Shown piece by piece: positions 8,694 through 16,557 of a stretch of 64,000 nt of DNA. Below the pieces are notes generated by a model, which saw only the letters and a program-made list of their open reading frames with translations, had not been told where the DNA came from and ran no database searches. Within the stretch, counting starts at the first letter, position 1; each line of letters begins with the position of its first letter. The DNA is from Actinomadura meyerae (GTDB lineage: Bacteria > Actinomycetota > Actinomycetes > Streptosporangiales > Streptosporangiaceae): the NCBI RefSeq assembly GCF_900188445.1, contig NZ_FZOR01000010.1, positions 1 through 64,000 on the forward strand. The letters run 5' to 3'. The position numbers were made by a program, and so were the translations under genes.

Positions 8694-10856
8694 TCAGCCG
8701 ACCGGTTCGAGCTCCGGCCGCCGTTCGGCGGGAGCGTCGCCTTCGCGGATGCCGTACTTGCCGTAGAGCCGGGCGAGCGGGCCGGGGGCCCACCAGTTCG
8801 CGCGGCCCATCAGCCGCATCGCGGCCGGGACGAGCAGGGCCCGCACGATCGTCGCGTCCATGGCGATGGCGATGGCCATGCCGAGGCCGGTCATCTTGAT
8901 GAACGTGATGCCGGAGGTGGCGAACGCGCCGATCACGACGATGAACAGCAGCGCCGCGCTGGTGATGATCGACCCGGTGCGCGCCATGCCGGCGGCGACG
9001 GCGGCGGTGTTGGAGCCGGTCAGGTCGTACTGCTCGCGGACCCGCGACAGCAGGAAGACCTCGTAGTCCATCGAGATGCCGAACAGCATGGCGAGCATCA
9101 GGATGGGCATCGCCGGGGAGATCGAGCCGGTGGCGGTGAAGTCCAGCAGGCCGGACAGGTGCCCGTCCTGGAAGATCAGCACGACGGCGCCGAAGGTGGC
9201 CGACAGCGACAGGGTGTTCATCACGATCGCCTTCAGCGGCAGGAGCACCGACCCGAAGGCCAGGAACAGCAGGACGAACGTCGCGCCGCCCACCAGGACC
9301 GCGAGCCAGGGCAGGGTCCGGCCGATGCTGTCGAGCTGGTCGACGACGTCCGCGGTCGTGCCGCCCACCAGGGCCTCCGCGCCCGGCGGCGGCGGGACGT
9401 CCCGGATGTCGCGCACGAGCCGGCGCGCGGCGTCGGAGTCGGGGTCGGCGGAGTAGCGCAGCGCGATCCGCGCCGTGGTGCCCTTCGCGCCGGTCACCGC
9501 CGCGTCCGTCACCCCCGGCACCGCCGCCAGGCGGTCCTGGTAGGCCCGGATCGCCGCCTGGTCGGACGTCCCGGTCACCACGGCCTCCATCGGGTTGGTC
9601 GCGTTGCGCGGGAAACGCGTGTCCAGCGTCTCCGCGACGACCCGCGCGTCGGCGTTCTCCGGCATGACCCTGGCGTCGACCCCGCCCCAGTTGATGTGCA
9701 GGAAGGGCGCGCCGAGCGCGAGCAGCAGCGCCACCGTGGCGACGACGTAGACGACCGGGCGGCGCATGACGCTGTGCGCGAGCCGCCCCCACCGGCCGTC
9801 CTGCCCGGCGGGCGCCTTCGCGCGGCGCCGGCGGACGGAGAGGGCGTCGACCTTCGTGCCGAGGACGGCGAGCAGCGCCGGCAGCACGGTCAGCGCGCCG
9901 ATCATGCAGACGAAGACGGTGGCGATGCCGCCGTAGCCCATCGAGACCAGGAAGTTCTGGTCGAACAGCAGCAGCCCCGACAGCGACACCGCCACGGTGA
10001 TCCCGGACACGGCGACCGTCCGCCCGGCCGTGGCCATCGTCGCGGCCACGGCGTCCTCGACCGAGGCGCCGTCCCGCCGGACCTCCTCGCGGAAGCGGCT
10101 GACCATGAACAGCCCGTAGTCGATCGCGAGGCCGAGTCCGAGGAAGGTGGTGATGTTCACCGCGAAGATCGACACGTCGGTGACGTAGGTCAGCGCGTGC
10201 AGCGCGGTGAACGAGCCGAGGATCGCGATGCCGCCGATCAGCATCGGCAGGCTCGCCGACACCAGCCCGCCGAAGATCAGCACCAGCAGCACGAGCAGCA
10301 CCGGCATCGCCATGGCCTCGGCCCGCCCGATGTCGGACGAGACCCGGTCGTTGATCGCGGTCTCGGTGCCGACCGCCCCGCCGACCTTGGCGGTGAGCCC
10401 GCCGCCGACCTCGGTCAGGTCGTCCTTGATGTCGGCGTAGTTGTCGCTCCGCGCACCCGCGTCGGCGCCCGCGAGCCGCAGGACCGCGTAGGTGGCCGTG
10501 CGGTCGCCGCTCACGAGCTGCGGAGCACCGGTCGTCCAGTAGGTGTCGACCGAAGCGATCTTCTCCTGCGGCAGCGCGGCCAGCGCCCGCTCGACCGACG
10601 CCCGGTAGGACGGGTCGTCCACCGTGGTCCGCCCCTGATACAGGACCACGACGTCCGCCTCGTCCCGGCCGAGGTCGCGCTCGGCGACCTGCGCGGCCCG
10701 CGCGCTCTCGCTGCCCGGCGTGTCGAACCCGCCGGCGGAGGTCAGCGCGCCGAACACGCCCGTCCCCCAGACGCCGGCGAAGACCAGCACGGCGCCGGCC
10801 GCCCCGAGGACCCACCGGCGCCGCCGGTGGACCCACCGTCCCCATCGCTCGAACAT
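8694..10856 (-). CDS. MMPL family (RND) transporter, copy 2
   Basis: A 720-residue MMPL/RND transporter and close paralogue of the downstream copy. The same motifs are present (GLAIDYGLFMVSRFREE and GISMDYEVFLLSR) and the same start (MFERWGRWVHRRRRW). The ATG at 10856 has GGAG upstream; a longer frame to 10913 would run into the promoter. It is divergent from a TetR gene, and the two share the operator region at 10878-10950. A recent tandem duplication is the simplest origin. The differences lie mostly in the external domains and the C-terminal tail. Confidence 0.9.
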   Translation of the reverse strand: MFERWGRWVHRRRRWVLGAAGAVLVFAGVWGTGVFGALTSAGGFDTPGSESARAAQVAERDLGRDEADVVVLYQGRTTVDDPSYRASVERALAALPQEKIASVDTYWTTGAPQLVSGDRTATYAVLRLAGADAGARSDNYADIKDDLTEVGGGLTAKVGGAVGTETAINDRVSSDIGRAEAMAMPVLLVLLVLIFGGLVSASLPMLIGGIAILGSFTALHALTYVTDVSIFAVNITTFLGLGLAIDYGLFMVSRFREEVRRDGASVEDAVAATMATAGRTVAVSGITVAVSLSGLLLFDQNFLVSMGYGGIATVFVCMIGALTVLPALLAVLGTKVDALSVRRRRAKAPAGQDGRWGRLAHSVMRRPVVYVVATVALLLALGAPFLHINWGGVDARVMPENADARVVAETLDTRFPRNATNPMEAVVTGTSDQAAIRAYQDRLAAVPGVTDAAVTGAKGTTARIALRYSADPDSDAARRLVRDIRDVPPPPGAEALVGGTTADVVDQLDSIGRTLPWLAVLVGGATFVLLFLAFGSVLLPLKAIVMNTLSLSATFGAVVLIFQDGHLSGLLDFTATGSISPAMPILMLAMLFGISMDYEVFLLSRVREQYDLTGSNTAAVAAGMARTGSIITSAALLFIVVIGAFATSGITFIKMTGLGMAIAIAMDATIVRALLVPAAMRLMGRANWWAPGPLARLYGKYGIREGDAPAERRPELEPVG

Positions 10857-10877
10857 GACCCGCTCCCCTGTCTCGCT

Positions 10878-10950
10878 ACTATCCATCACGGAAGTAAACG
10901 GTGTAAGCTGCAAACAGCGTTAACTTCGCATACAGCGTTAGCTTTCGTCA
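10878..10950. promoter_or_regulatory. Divergent MMPL/TetR promoter-operator region
   Basis: Minus-strand promoter for MMPL copy 2: TTACAC (10901-10906), a 17-bp spacer, then GATAGT (10878-10883). The -35 overlaps the 9-mer shared with the other MMPL promoter. Next to it are two direct repeats, ACAGCGTTAACTT (10914) and ACAGCGTTAGCTT (10932), spaced 18 bp, which fits a TetR dimer-pair operator. The repeats are seen in the sequence; control by the adjacent TetR protein is inferred. Confidence 0.5.
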
Positions 10951-10969
10951 AGGGTGTTTCTGGGGAATC

Positions 10970-11731
10970 ATGCGACGGACGGCGGAAGCACCGGGAGAAG
11001 AGGGCGGCTCAGTGGAGACACGGCGTGATCGGCTGCGTGCGGCGACGGTCCGGGAGATCACCGAGACCGCCCGGCGGATCCTCGTCGAGGAGGGCGCCGA
11101 GGCGGTGACGCTGCGCGCGATCGCCCGCGAGATGGGCATGACCGCGCCGGCGCTCTACCGCTACTTCGGCAGCCACAACGAACTGCTGCGCCACCTGGTC
11201 GGCGACCTGTTCAGCGAGCTGACGGGCGAGCTGCAGGCCGCGCTGAAGGACGTCCCGCACGACGACATGAGCGGCAAGTTCCTGGTGGTGTCCCGCCGGT
11301 TCCGGACCTGGTCCCTCGCGCACCCCCGCGAGTACGCGCTGCTGTTCGGCGCGCCCGTGCGCGGCACCGGCCACCAGGAGGAGATCGACTTCGCCGAGGA
11401 GTGCGCCCGCCAGTTCGGCTGGACGTTCATGGCCCTGTTCCTGGAGCTGTGGAACAAGAGCCCGTTCCCGGTCCCCTCCGACGACGAGATCGACCCCGTC
11501 CTGCTGCCGCAGCTGCGCCGCTACCGCGACGACGTCGTCGGCGTCGACCTGCCGCTCGGCGTCATCCAGCAGTTCCTGAAGTGCTGGATCCGGCTCCAGG
11601 GCGGGGTCAGCCTGGAGGTCTTCGGCCACCTGGAGTTCGCCCTGGAGGACGCCGAGCCCATGTTCGAGCTGATGCTCGCCGAGGTCAGCCCCCAGATCGG
11701 CCTCACCTACCGCCCCCCGTCGGACGCCTGA
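10970..11731 (+). CDS. TetR/AcrR family regulator of the MMPL genes
   Basis: A 253-residue TetR regulator. The helix-turn-helix is at about residues 33-63 (LRAIAREMGMTAPALYRYFG). The C-terminal half is a longer ligand domain of the WHG type (FRTWSLAHPREYALLFG). It is divergent from MMPL copy 2 and most likely represses both exporters and itself. The ATG at 10970 is weakly supported; a GTG at 11012 (METRRDRLRAATV) behind GGGAGAAGAGGG is a good alternative start. A strong hairpin follows the gene. Confidence 0.88.
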   Translation: MRRTAEAPGEEGGSVETRRDRLRAATVREITETARRILVEEGAEAVTLRAIAREMGMTAPALYRYFGSHNELLRHLVGDLFSELTGELQAALKDVPHDDMSGKFLVVSRRFRTWSLAHPREYALLFGAPVRGTGHQEEIDFAEECARQFGWTFMALFLELWNKSPFPVPSDDEIDPVLLPQLRRYRDDVVGVDLPLGVIQQFLKCWIRLQGGVSLEVFGHLEFALEDAEPMFELMLAEVSPQIGLTYRPPSDA

Positions 11732-11759
11732 ATCCGGCCGGGGCGGGCGGCGGGCATGC

Positions 11760-11795
11760 GGAGGCCCCCGGACCCTGGCGGGTGCGGGGGCCTCC
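11760..11795. terminator. Hairpin terminator between TetR and moeZ
   Basis: Perfect 11-bp stem GGAGGCCCCCG (11760-11770) with CGGGGGCCTCC (11785-11795) and a 14-nt loop. It lies between convergent genes with no T-run, so it could work in both directions. Confidence 0.7.
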
Positions 11796-11831
11796 GGTTC
11801 GTGTCAGTGGGTTCGCGTCAGTGGGTTCGCG

Positions 11832-13013
11832 TCAGTAGGACGGCTGGCTGGGGTCGATCTGGTTGACCCAGGCCAGGACGCCGCCGCCGACGTGGACGGC
11901 GTCGGCGAAGCCGGCGCTCTTCACGACCGCGAGGGCCTCGGCGGAGCGGACGCCCGACTTGCAGTGCAGGACGATCTTCTTGTCCTGCGGCAGCCGCTCC
12001 AGGGCGGAGCCGTTCAGGAACTCGCCCTTCGGGATGAGCGTCGCGCCCGGGATCGAGACGATCTCGTACTCGTTGGGCTCGCGGACGTCCACGAGGAAGA
12101 TGTCCTCGCCGCGGTCCTGCATGCCCTTGAGGTCGTGGACGGTGATCGTGGAGTCCTTGACGGCCTCGGCGGCCTCGTCGGAGACGGCGCCGCAGAAGGC
12201 CTCGTAGTCCTCCAGCAGCTCGGTCTGCGTCGGGTTCTTGCCGCACAGCGGGCACTCGGGGTCCTTGCGGACCTTGACCGAGCGGTACGTCATCTCCAGC
12301 GCGTCGTAGATCATCAGGCGGCCGACGAGCGGCTCGCCGATGCCGGCCAGCAGCTTGATGGCCTCGTTGACCTGGATCGAGCCGATGGACGCGCACAGCA
12401 CGCCGAGCACCCCGCCCTCGGCGCACGACGGCACCATGCCGGGCGGCGGCGGCTCGGGGTAGAGGCACCGGTAGCAGGGGCCGTGCTCGGCCCAGAACAC
12501 CGACGCCTGGCCGTCGAACCGGTAGATCGACCCCCACACGTACGGCTTGCCGAGCAGCACGGCGGCGTCGTTCACCATGTAGCGGGTGGCGAAGTTGTCG
12601 GTGCCGTCGAGGATGAGGTCGTACTGGGAGAAGATGTCCATGATGTTGTCGCGGTCGAGCGCGGTGTTGTGCACCACCACGTCGATCAGCGGGTTGACCT
12701 CACGGACGGTCTCGGCGGCCGACTCGACCTTCGGCTTGCCGAGGGACGACTGCCGGTGGATGATCTGCCGCTGCAGGTTGGACTCGTCGACGACGTCGAA
12801 GTCGATGACGCCGAGGGTGCCCACCCCGGCGGCGGCGAGGTAGAGCAGCGCGGGGGAGCCGAGCCCGCCGGCGCCCACGACCAGGACCTTCGCGTTCTTG
12901 AGGCGCTTCTGCCCGGACATGCCCACGTCGGGGATGATCAGGTGCCGCGAGTAGCGGTTGACCTCGTCGCGGGTGAGCTCCGCTGCGGGCTCGACCAGAG
13001 GTGGCAACGACAC
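11832..13013 (-). CDS. moeZ: Adenylyltransferase/sulfurtransferase MoeZ
   Basis: A 393-residue fusion of an E1-like ThiF/MoeB domain and a rhodanese domain. In actinobacteria MoeZ adenylates and thiocarboxylates small sulfur carriers (MoaD, CysO, ThiS) for molybdopterin, cysteine and thiamine synthesis. The ATP loop GAGGLGS is near residue 50, zinc cysteines are in CYRC and CPLC, and the rhodanese active-site loop CKSGVRS has C351. The GTG at 13013 is preceded by AGGAG. The 14-bp unit TCAGTGGGTTCGCG is repeated downstream, so the stop codon recurs at 11818 and 11804. moaE is elsewhere in this window. Confidence 0.93.
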   Translation of the reverse strand: MSLPPLVEPAAELTRDEVNRYSRHLIIPDVGMSGQKRLKNAKVLVVGAGGLGSPALLYLAAAGVGTLGVIDFDVVDESNLQRQIIHRQSSLGKPKVESAAETVREVNPLIDVVVHNTALDRDNIMDIFSQYDLILDGTDNFATRYMVNDAAVLLGKPYVWGSIYRFDGQASVFWAEHGPCYRCLYPEPPPPGMVPSCAEGGVLGVLCASIGSIQVNEAIKLLAGIGEPLVGRLMIYDALEMTYRSVKVRKDPECPLCGKNPTQTELLEDYEAFCGAVSDEAAEAVKDSTITVHDLKGMQDRGEDIFLVDVREPNEYEIVSIPGATLIPKGEFLNGSALERLPQDKKIVLHCKSGVRSAEALAVVKSAGFADAVHVGGGVLAWVNQIDPSQPSY

Positions 13014-13229
13014 GGTGGGTGCTCCTGTGCTGACGCTCGGCTGTTGGAGAGGCGGGGCGGCCCCCTCCTCTCACCGCACAACCTTGCCACGTCCGCCCGC
13101 ATTCCCCGCAGGCGCCGTCCCCGGAACGCGCAGGCGGGCGATCCGTGCCCGCCGGCACGCGCGGTCAAGGGAGGCGCATGGGCCGTCCTGTAACGGGCAT
13201 GGGTCGCCCAACACACGGGAGGTGCAACC

Positions 13230-13430
13230 ATGAGCTTCATCGACAAGCTCAAGAACAAGACTCAGAAGGCCATGGGACACGGCAAGGAAGAGGCCGGACG
13301 GCAGTCCGGCGACCGGTCCATGGAGGCCGAGGGCCGCAAGGACCAGGCGGCCGGCGGCACCAAGCAGGTCGGTGAGAAGGCCAAGGACGCCGCCCAGGAG
13401 GCGCGCAACACGTTCGGCACCGGGTCCTGA
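13230..13430 (+). CDS. CsbD-like stress protein
   Basis: A 66-residue hydrophilic protein of the CsbD family (general-stress-associated, function unknown). It starts MSFIDKLKNKTQKAMG and has the KDQAAGGTKQVGEKAKDAA helix usual in the family. The ATG at 13230 follows GGGAGGT. The segment GTCCTGACGTC at the stop is tandemly repeated with an 11-bp period (13424-13445). A perfect 22-bp palindrome terminator lies 27 bp downstream. Confidence 0.85.
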   Translation: MSFIDKLKNKTQKAMGHGKEEAGRQSGDRSMEAEGRKDQAAGGTKQVGEKAKDAAQEARNTFGTGS

Positions 13431-13456
13431 CGTCGTCCTGACGTCCCCGCAGGTGG

Positions 13457-13478
13457 AAGCCCCTCCGCGGAGGGGCTT
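13457..13478 (+). terminator. Terminator after the csbD-like gene
   Basis: Perfect palindrome: arm AAGCCCCTCCG at 13457-13467 pairs with 13468-13478. It ends in TTTC and lies 27 bp after the stop codon. Confidence 0.75.
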
Positions 13479-13562
13479 TCCGCTGCCGCGGGACCGGACG
13501 CGGCGGTGTACTCGACGCAATGACAGGTGGATTGTCGTAAAACACAGTTAATCTTGACTGTT

Positions 13563-14426
13563 GTGGCATTCCCGCCTCCCTCCCAGCAGCCGCCGCTTCC
13601 GCCGCGTCCCCCGTACGCCGGTCCTCCGGGGCCCCCGTACGCGGGCCCGCCGCGGCCTCCGCCGCCGCCCGGCCGGCCCGCGGTCCTCGGGCTGACCGGG
13701 CGCCAGTGGATGGTCGTGGCCCTCGTCGTCGGCTGCTGCTACTTCTGCACCACGGCCTTCGCCATGGTCGGCGCCTGGACGACCATCAACCGCGAGCCCA
13801 CCACCGCGGAGCTGCAGACGGCCGCGAACAGGGAGGTGGCGCAGCGCTGGGAGGCGTGGCCCGCGAGCCGCATCTTCCCCGACAAGATCCCCTACCGCCC
13901 CGGCGGCAACCACAGCGAGTACGCGTCCCGCACCGGCATCGTCCCCGACACCGACTGCGCCCAGGCGGTGGACGAGGAGATGGCCGGCACGCTCGCCAAG
14001 TACGGCTGCAAGGCCGTCCTCCGCGCCACGTACACCGACCAGTTGCAGGGCGTCGTCGTCACCGTCGGGGTGGTCGCGTTCCCCGACCCCTGGAAGGCCG
14101 ACCGCGCGTTCAAGGAGCTGCCCGGCTCGCAGGGCCCGGGCGACGGCTCCCGCTCGGTGGCGCCCGCGCTGCACGCCGCCGCGTTCCCGGGCACGGCGTC
14201 CGCCCGGTTCACCGACGAGGCCCGGCAGGACCGGACGATCGACCGCGGCGGCCCCTACGTCGTGCTGACCGCGGCCGGGCAGGCGGACGGCCGGCCCGCG
14301 TCCGCGATCAAGAAGGCGCGGCCCGGCGACCCGTTCGCCCTCGCGCCGCAACTCGGCCACGCGGTCGCGCGGGCGCTGGCCACCAAGGCGCTGCCCGACT
14401 GCGACGACCCGGAGTGGGAATGCTGA
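13563..14426 (+). CDS. Membrane-anchored four-cysteine protein (module 1)
   Basis: A 287-residue protein of unknown function. A Pro-rich cytoplasmic N-terminus (about 1-40) is followed by one transmembrane helix (WMVVALVVGCCYFCTTAFAMV) and an external domain. It is related to the protein at 15808: both have RIFP-x2-I-x-Y, a Cys pair separated by 16 residues ending in GC(K/R)AVLRATY-x-DQ-x-QG, and end C-x5-C. It overlaps by 7 nt (ATGCTGA) the gene for a mycosin-like protease, so the two products probably act together, for example as partner, inhibitor or substrate adaptor. The GTG at 13563 lies 8 nt after a TAATCT -10 box, suggesting a leaderless mRNA. Confidence 0.75.
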   Translation: MAFPPPSQQPPLPPRPPYAGPPGPPYAGPPRPPPPPGRPAVLGLTGRQWMVVALVVGCCYFCTTAFAMVGAWTTINREPTTAELQTAANREVAQRWEAWPASRIFPDKIPYRPGGNHSEYASRTGIVPDTDCAQAVDEEMAGTLAKYGCKAVLRATYTDQLQGVVVTVGVVAFPDPWKADRAFKELPGSQGPGDGSRSVAPALHAAAFPGTASARFTDEARQDRTIDRGGPYVVLTAAGQADGRPASAIKKARPGDPFALAPQLGHAVARALATKALPDCDDPEWEC

Positions 14427-15781
14427 CGCGCGCGCGGACGGCCGCGGCCATCGCGGTGGCGGCGCTGGCGGGGAGCTGGCTGCCGCCCGCCCCGGCGCAC
14501 GCGGACGAGGTCCGCGACCGGCAGCGCCCCATCCTGAACATCCTCGGCATGGACGCCGCCTGGAAGGTCACCAAGGGCGCGGGGGTGACGGTCGCCGTCG
14601 TGGACTCCGGCGTCGACCCGAACCAGGCGGATCTGCGCGGCAAGGTCACCACCGGGCCCAACATGCTCGCCAAGGTCGACGGCGGCAGCACCCCCGCGCG
14701 GCTGCACGGCACCGGGATGGCGTCGCTGATCGCCGGGCAGGGGCACGGCCCCGGCGGCGGCTCCGGGATCATCGGGATCGCCCCGCAGGCCCGCATCCTC
14801 GCCATCCGCGCGATCGGCGAGCCGGAGGACGCCAGCTACGCCCGCTACCGGACGTCGGAGCAGGCGGAGACGTCGGTGGCGCGCGGCATCCGCTACGCCG
14901 CCGACCACGGCGCCGACGTCATCAACCTCTCGCTCGGCCGCGAGGACGAGACGCCCGAGGAGCGCGAGGCGGTCGGCTACGCCATCGGCAAGGGCGTGGT
15001 GGTGGTGTCGGCGGTCGGCAACGACGGCGACGAGCAGCGCCTGCTGGACGACGACGGGTTCGCGCCGTACTCCTACCCGGCGTCCTATCCCGGCGTCATC
15101 GCGGTCGCGGCGACGACGGCCGGCCACGCGCGCGCGCCGTTCTCCAACCGCAACTACTCGGTGGTGCTGTCCGCGCCGGGCGCCGGGCTGCCCGTCGCCG
15201 GCCCCGGCGGCCGGTACTTCGTCAGCTCCGGCACCAGCGACGCCAGCGCGGTCGTGTCCGGCGTCGCCGCGCTGATCCGCGCCAAGCACCCGGACATGGC
15301 GCCCGCGCTGGTGTCGCAGGCGCTGGTGCAGAGCGCCCGCGGGGCGTCGAAGGACGGCTACGACCCGGAGATCGGGTTCGGCGAGGTGCACGCCGCCCGC
15401 GCCCTGTCGGCGGCGGACTCGCTCGCGGCCACCCCGCAGGGGTCCGCGAAGGGCAAGCCCACCGGGCAGCGGTTCGGCGCGGAGGACCCGGGGCCGGTGC
15501 CCATCATCGACCACCCCGCCTGGGTCCGCTGGGTCATCGGCGTGATCCTGGTGCTCGGCATCGGCGGGGCCGCCGGCGGGGGCGGGATCGCCCTGGCGTT
15601 CCGGCGCCGCCACCCGAAGCCCGCGGGCGGCGCGCCGCCCGGTCCCGCGGGACCTCCCGGACAGCCGGCCGCCCGGCCGCCCGGGCGGCCGCCGCTCCGG
15701 CCGCAGGGCCCGCAGCGCCCTCCGTACGAGCCGCCGGGGCCGCCCCCGCCGCGCGGCGCGTCGCCGGCGCCCCCGTACTGA
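14420..15781 (+). CDS. Mycosin-like S8 serine protease, membrane-anchored (module 1)
   Basis: A 453-residue subtilisin-family protease like the mycosins of type VII secretion. It has a signal peptide (about 1-28), catalytic Asp in VVDSGVD, His in RLHGTGMAS and Ser in SSGTSDASA, so the triad is complete. One C-terminal membrane helix (about 372-392) is followed by an Arg/Lys stop-transfer and a Pro/Gly-rich cytoplasmic tail. No EccB/C/D or WXG100 gene is nearby, so it is an orphan mycosin. The start is ATG at 14420, overlapping the upstream gene. Confidence 0.88.
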   Translation: MLTRARTAAAIAVAALAGSWLPPAPAHADEVRDRQRPILNILGMDAAWKVTKGAGVTVAVVDSGVDPNQADLRGKVTTGPNMLAKVDGGSTPARLHGTGMASLIAGQGHGPGGGSGIIGIAPQARILAIRAIGEPEDASYARYRTSEQAETSVARGIRYAADHGADVINLSLGREDETPEEREAVGYAIGKGVVVVSAVGNDGDEQRLLDDDGFAPYSYPASYPGVIAVAATTAGHARAPFSNRNYSVVLSAPGAGLPVAGPGGRYFVSSGTSDASAVVSGVAALIRAKHPDMAPALVSQALVQSARGASKDGYDPEIGFGEVHAARALSAADSLAATPQGSAKGKPTGQRFGAEDPGPVPIIDHPAWVRWVIGVILVLGIGGAAGGGGIALAFRRRHPKPAGGAPPGPAGPPGQPAARPPGRPPLRPQGPQRPPYEPPGPPPPRGASPAPPY

Positions 15782-15807
15782 TCGCCGTTTGGGCTACGCT
15801 CCGCAGC

Positions 15808-16557
15808 GTGTCGCGCGCTGAGATCTCCGCCCCGGGCACCGAGCCGGAACCGGGATGGTGGCGGGTGTCGCGCCGGACGGCGGCGCTGGTCGCGGCGTCC
15901 GCGTGCGCGACCGTCCTCGTCGTCGCCGCGGTGCGGCTGTCGGCGGAGCTGACCCGCGGCCCGACGCCCGCCGAGCGCGCCGCCGCGGCGGCCGCCGAGG
16001 TCGCCGGCCGGTACCGCGCGTGGCCCGCCGGGCGGATCTTCCCCGCCGGGATCGGGTACACGCTCGGCCAGTCGTCCCCGGCCACGGCGCGGCGGGTCGG
16101 GATCGGCACCGACACCCGCTGCGCGCCGGCCGCCGACGACGCGCTCGCCCGTTCGCTCGCGGTCCGCGGCTGCCGCGCCGTGCTCCGCGCCACCTACCTC
16201 GACCAGACGCAGGGGCTCGCGGTGACCGTCGGGGTCGCGGTGTTCCCGGACGAGCGGTCCGCGCGCGAGGCCGTCCAGTGGTTCCCGGACGGCGCTCCCC
16301 GCCCCGGCCTGCGGGCCCTGCCGTTCGCGGGGTCGGTCGCCGCCCGGTTCGGCGACGCGGCCCGGCAGGCGTCCGCCGCCGCGCAGCGCGGCCCGTACGT
16401 GGTCGCCGCGACCGCCGGGTACGCCGACGGGCGGCCCGCGCTGCGCGGCCCGCTCGCCGACCTCGCCGAGCTGGCGCCGCAGCTGGTGCGCGGCGTCCTC
16501 GACCCGCTGGCCGCGCCGGCCGAGGTCCGCTGCGGCGACCGGGAGTGGCGGTGCTGA
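15808..16557 (+). CDS. Membrane-anchored four-cysteine protein (module 2)
   Basis: A 249-residue paralogue of the protein at 13563. A short N-terminus is followed by a membrane helix (about 28-48) and an external domain with the same pattern: RIFPAGIGY, Cys-x16-Cys in the DTRC to GCRAVLRATY segment, and a C-terminal C-x5-C (CGDREWRC). It lacks the long Pro-rich leader of its paralogue. GTG start at 15808, 26 nt after the upstream protease. Its stop overlaps the next protease start (GTGCTGA). No function is known to me. Confidence 0.75.
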   Translation: MSRAEISAPGTEPEPGWWRVSRRTAALVAASACATVLVVAAVRLSAELTRGPTPAERAAAAAAEVAGRYRAWPAGRIFPAGIGYTLGQSSPATARRVGIGTDTRCAPAADDALARSLAVRGCRAVLRATYLDQTQGLAVTVGVAVFPDERSAREAVQWFPDGAPRPGLRALPFAGSVAARFGDAARQASAAAQRGPYVVAATAGYADGRPALRGPLADLAELAPQLVRGVLDPLAAPAEVRCGDREWRC

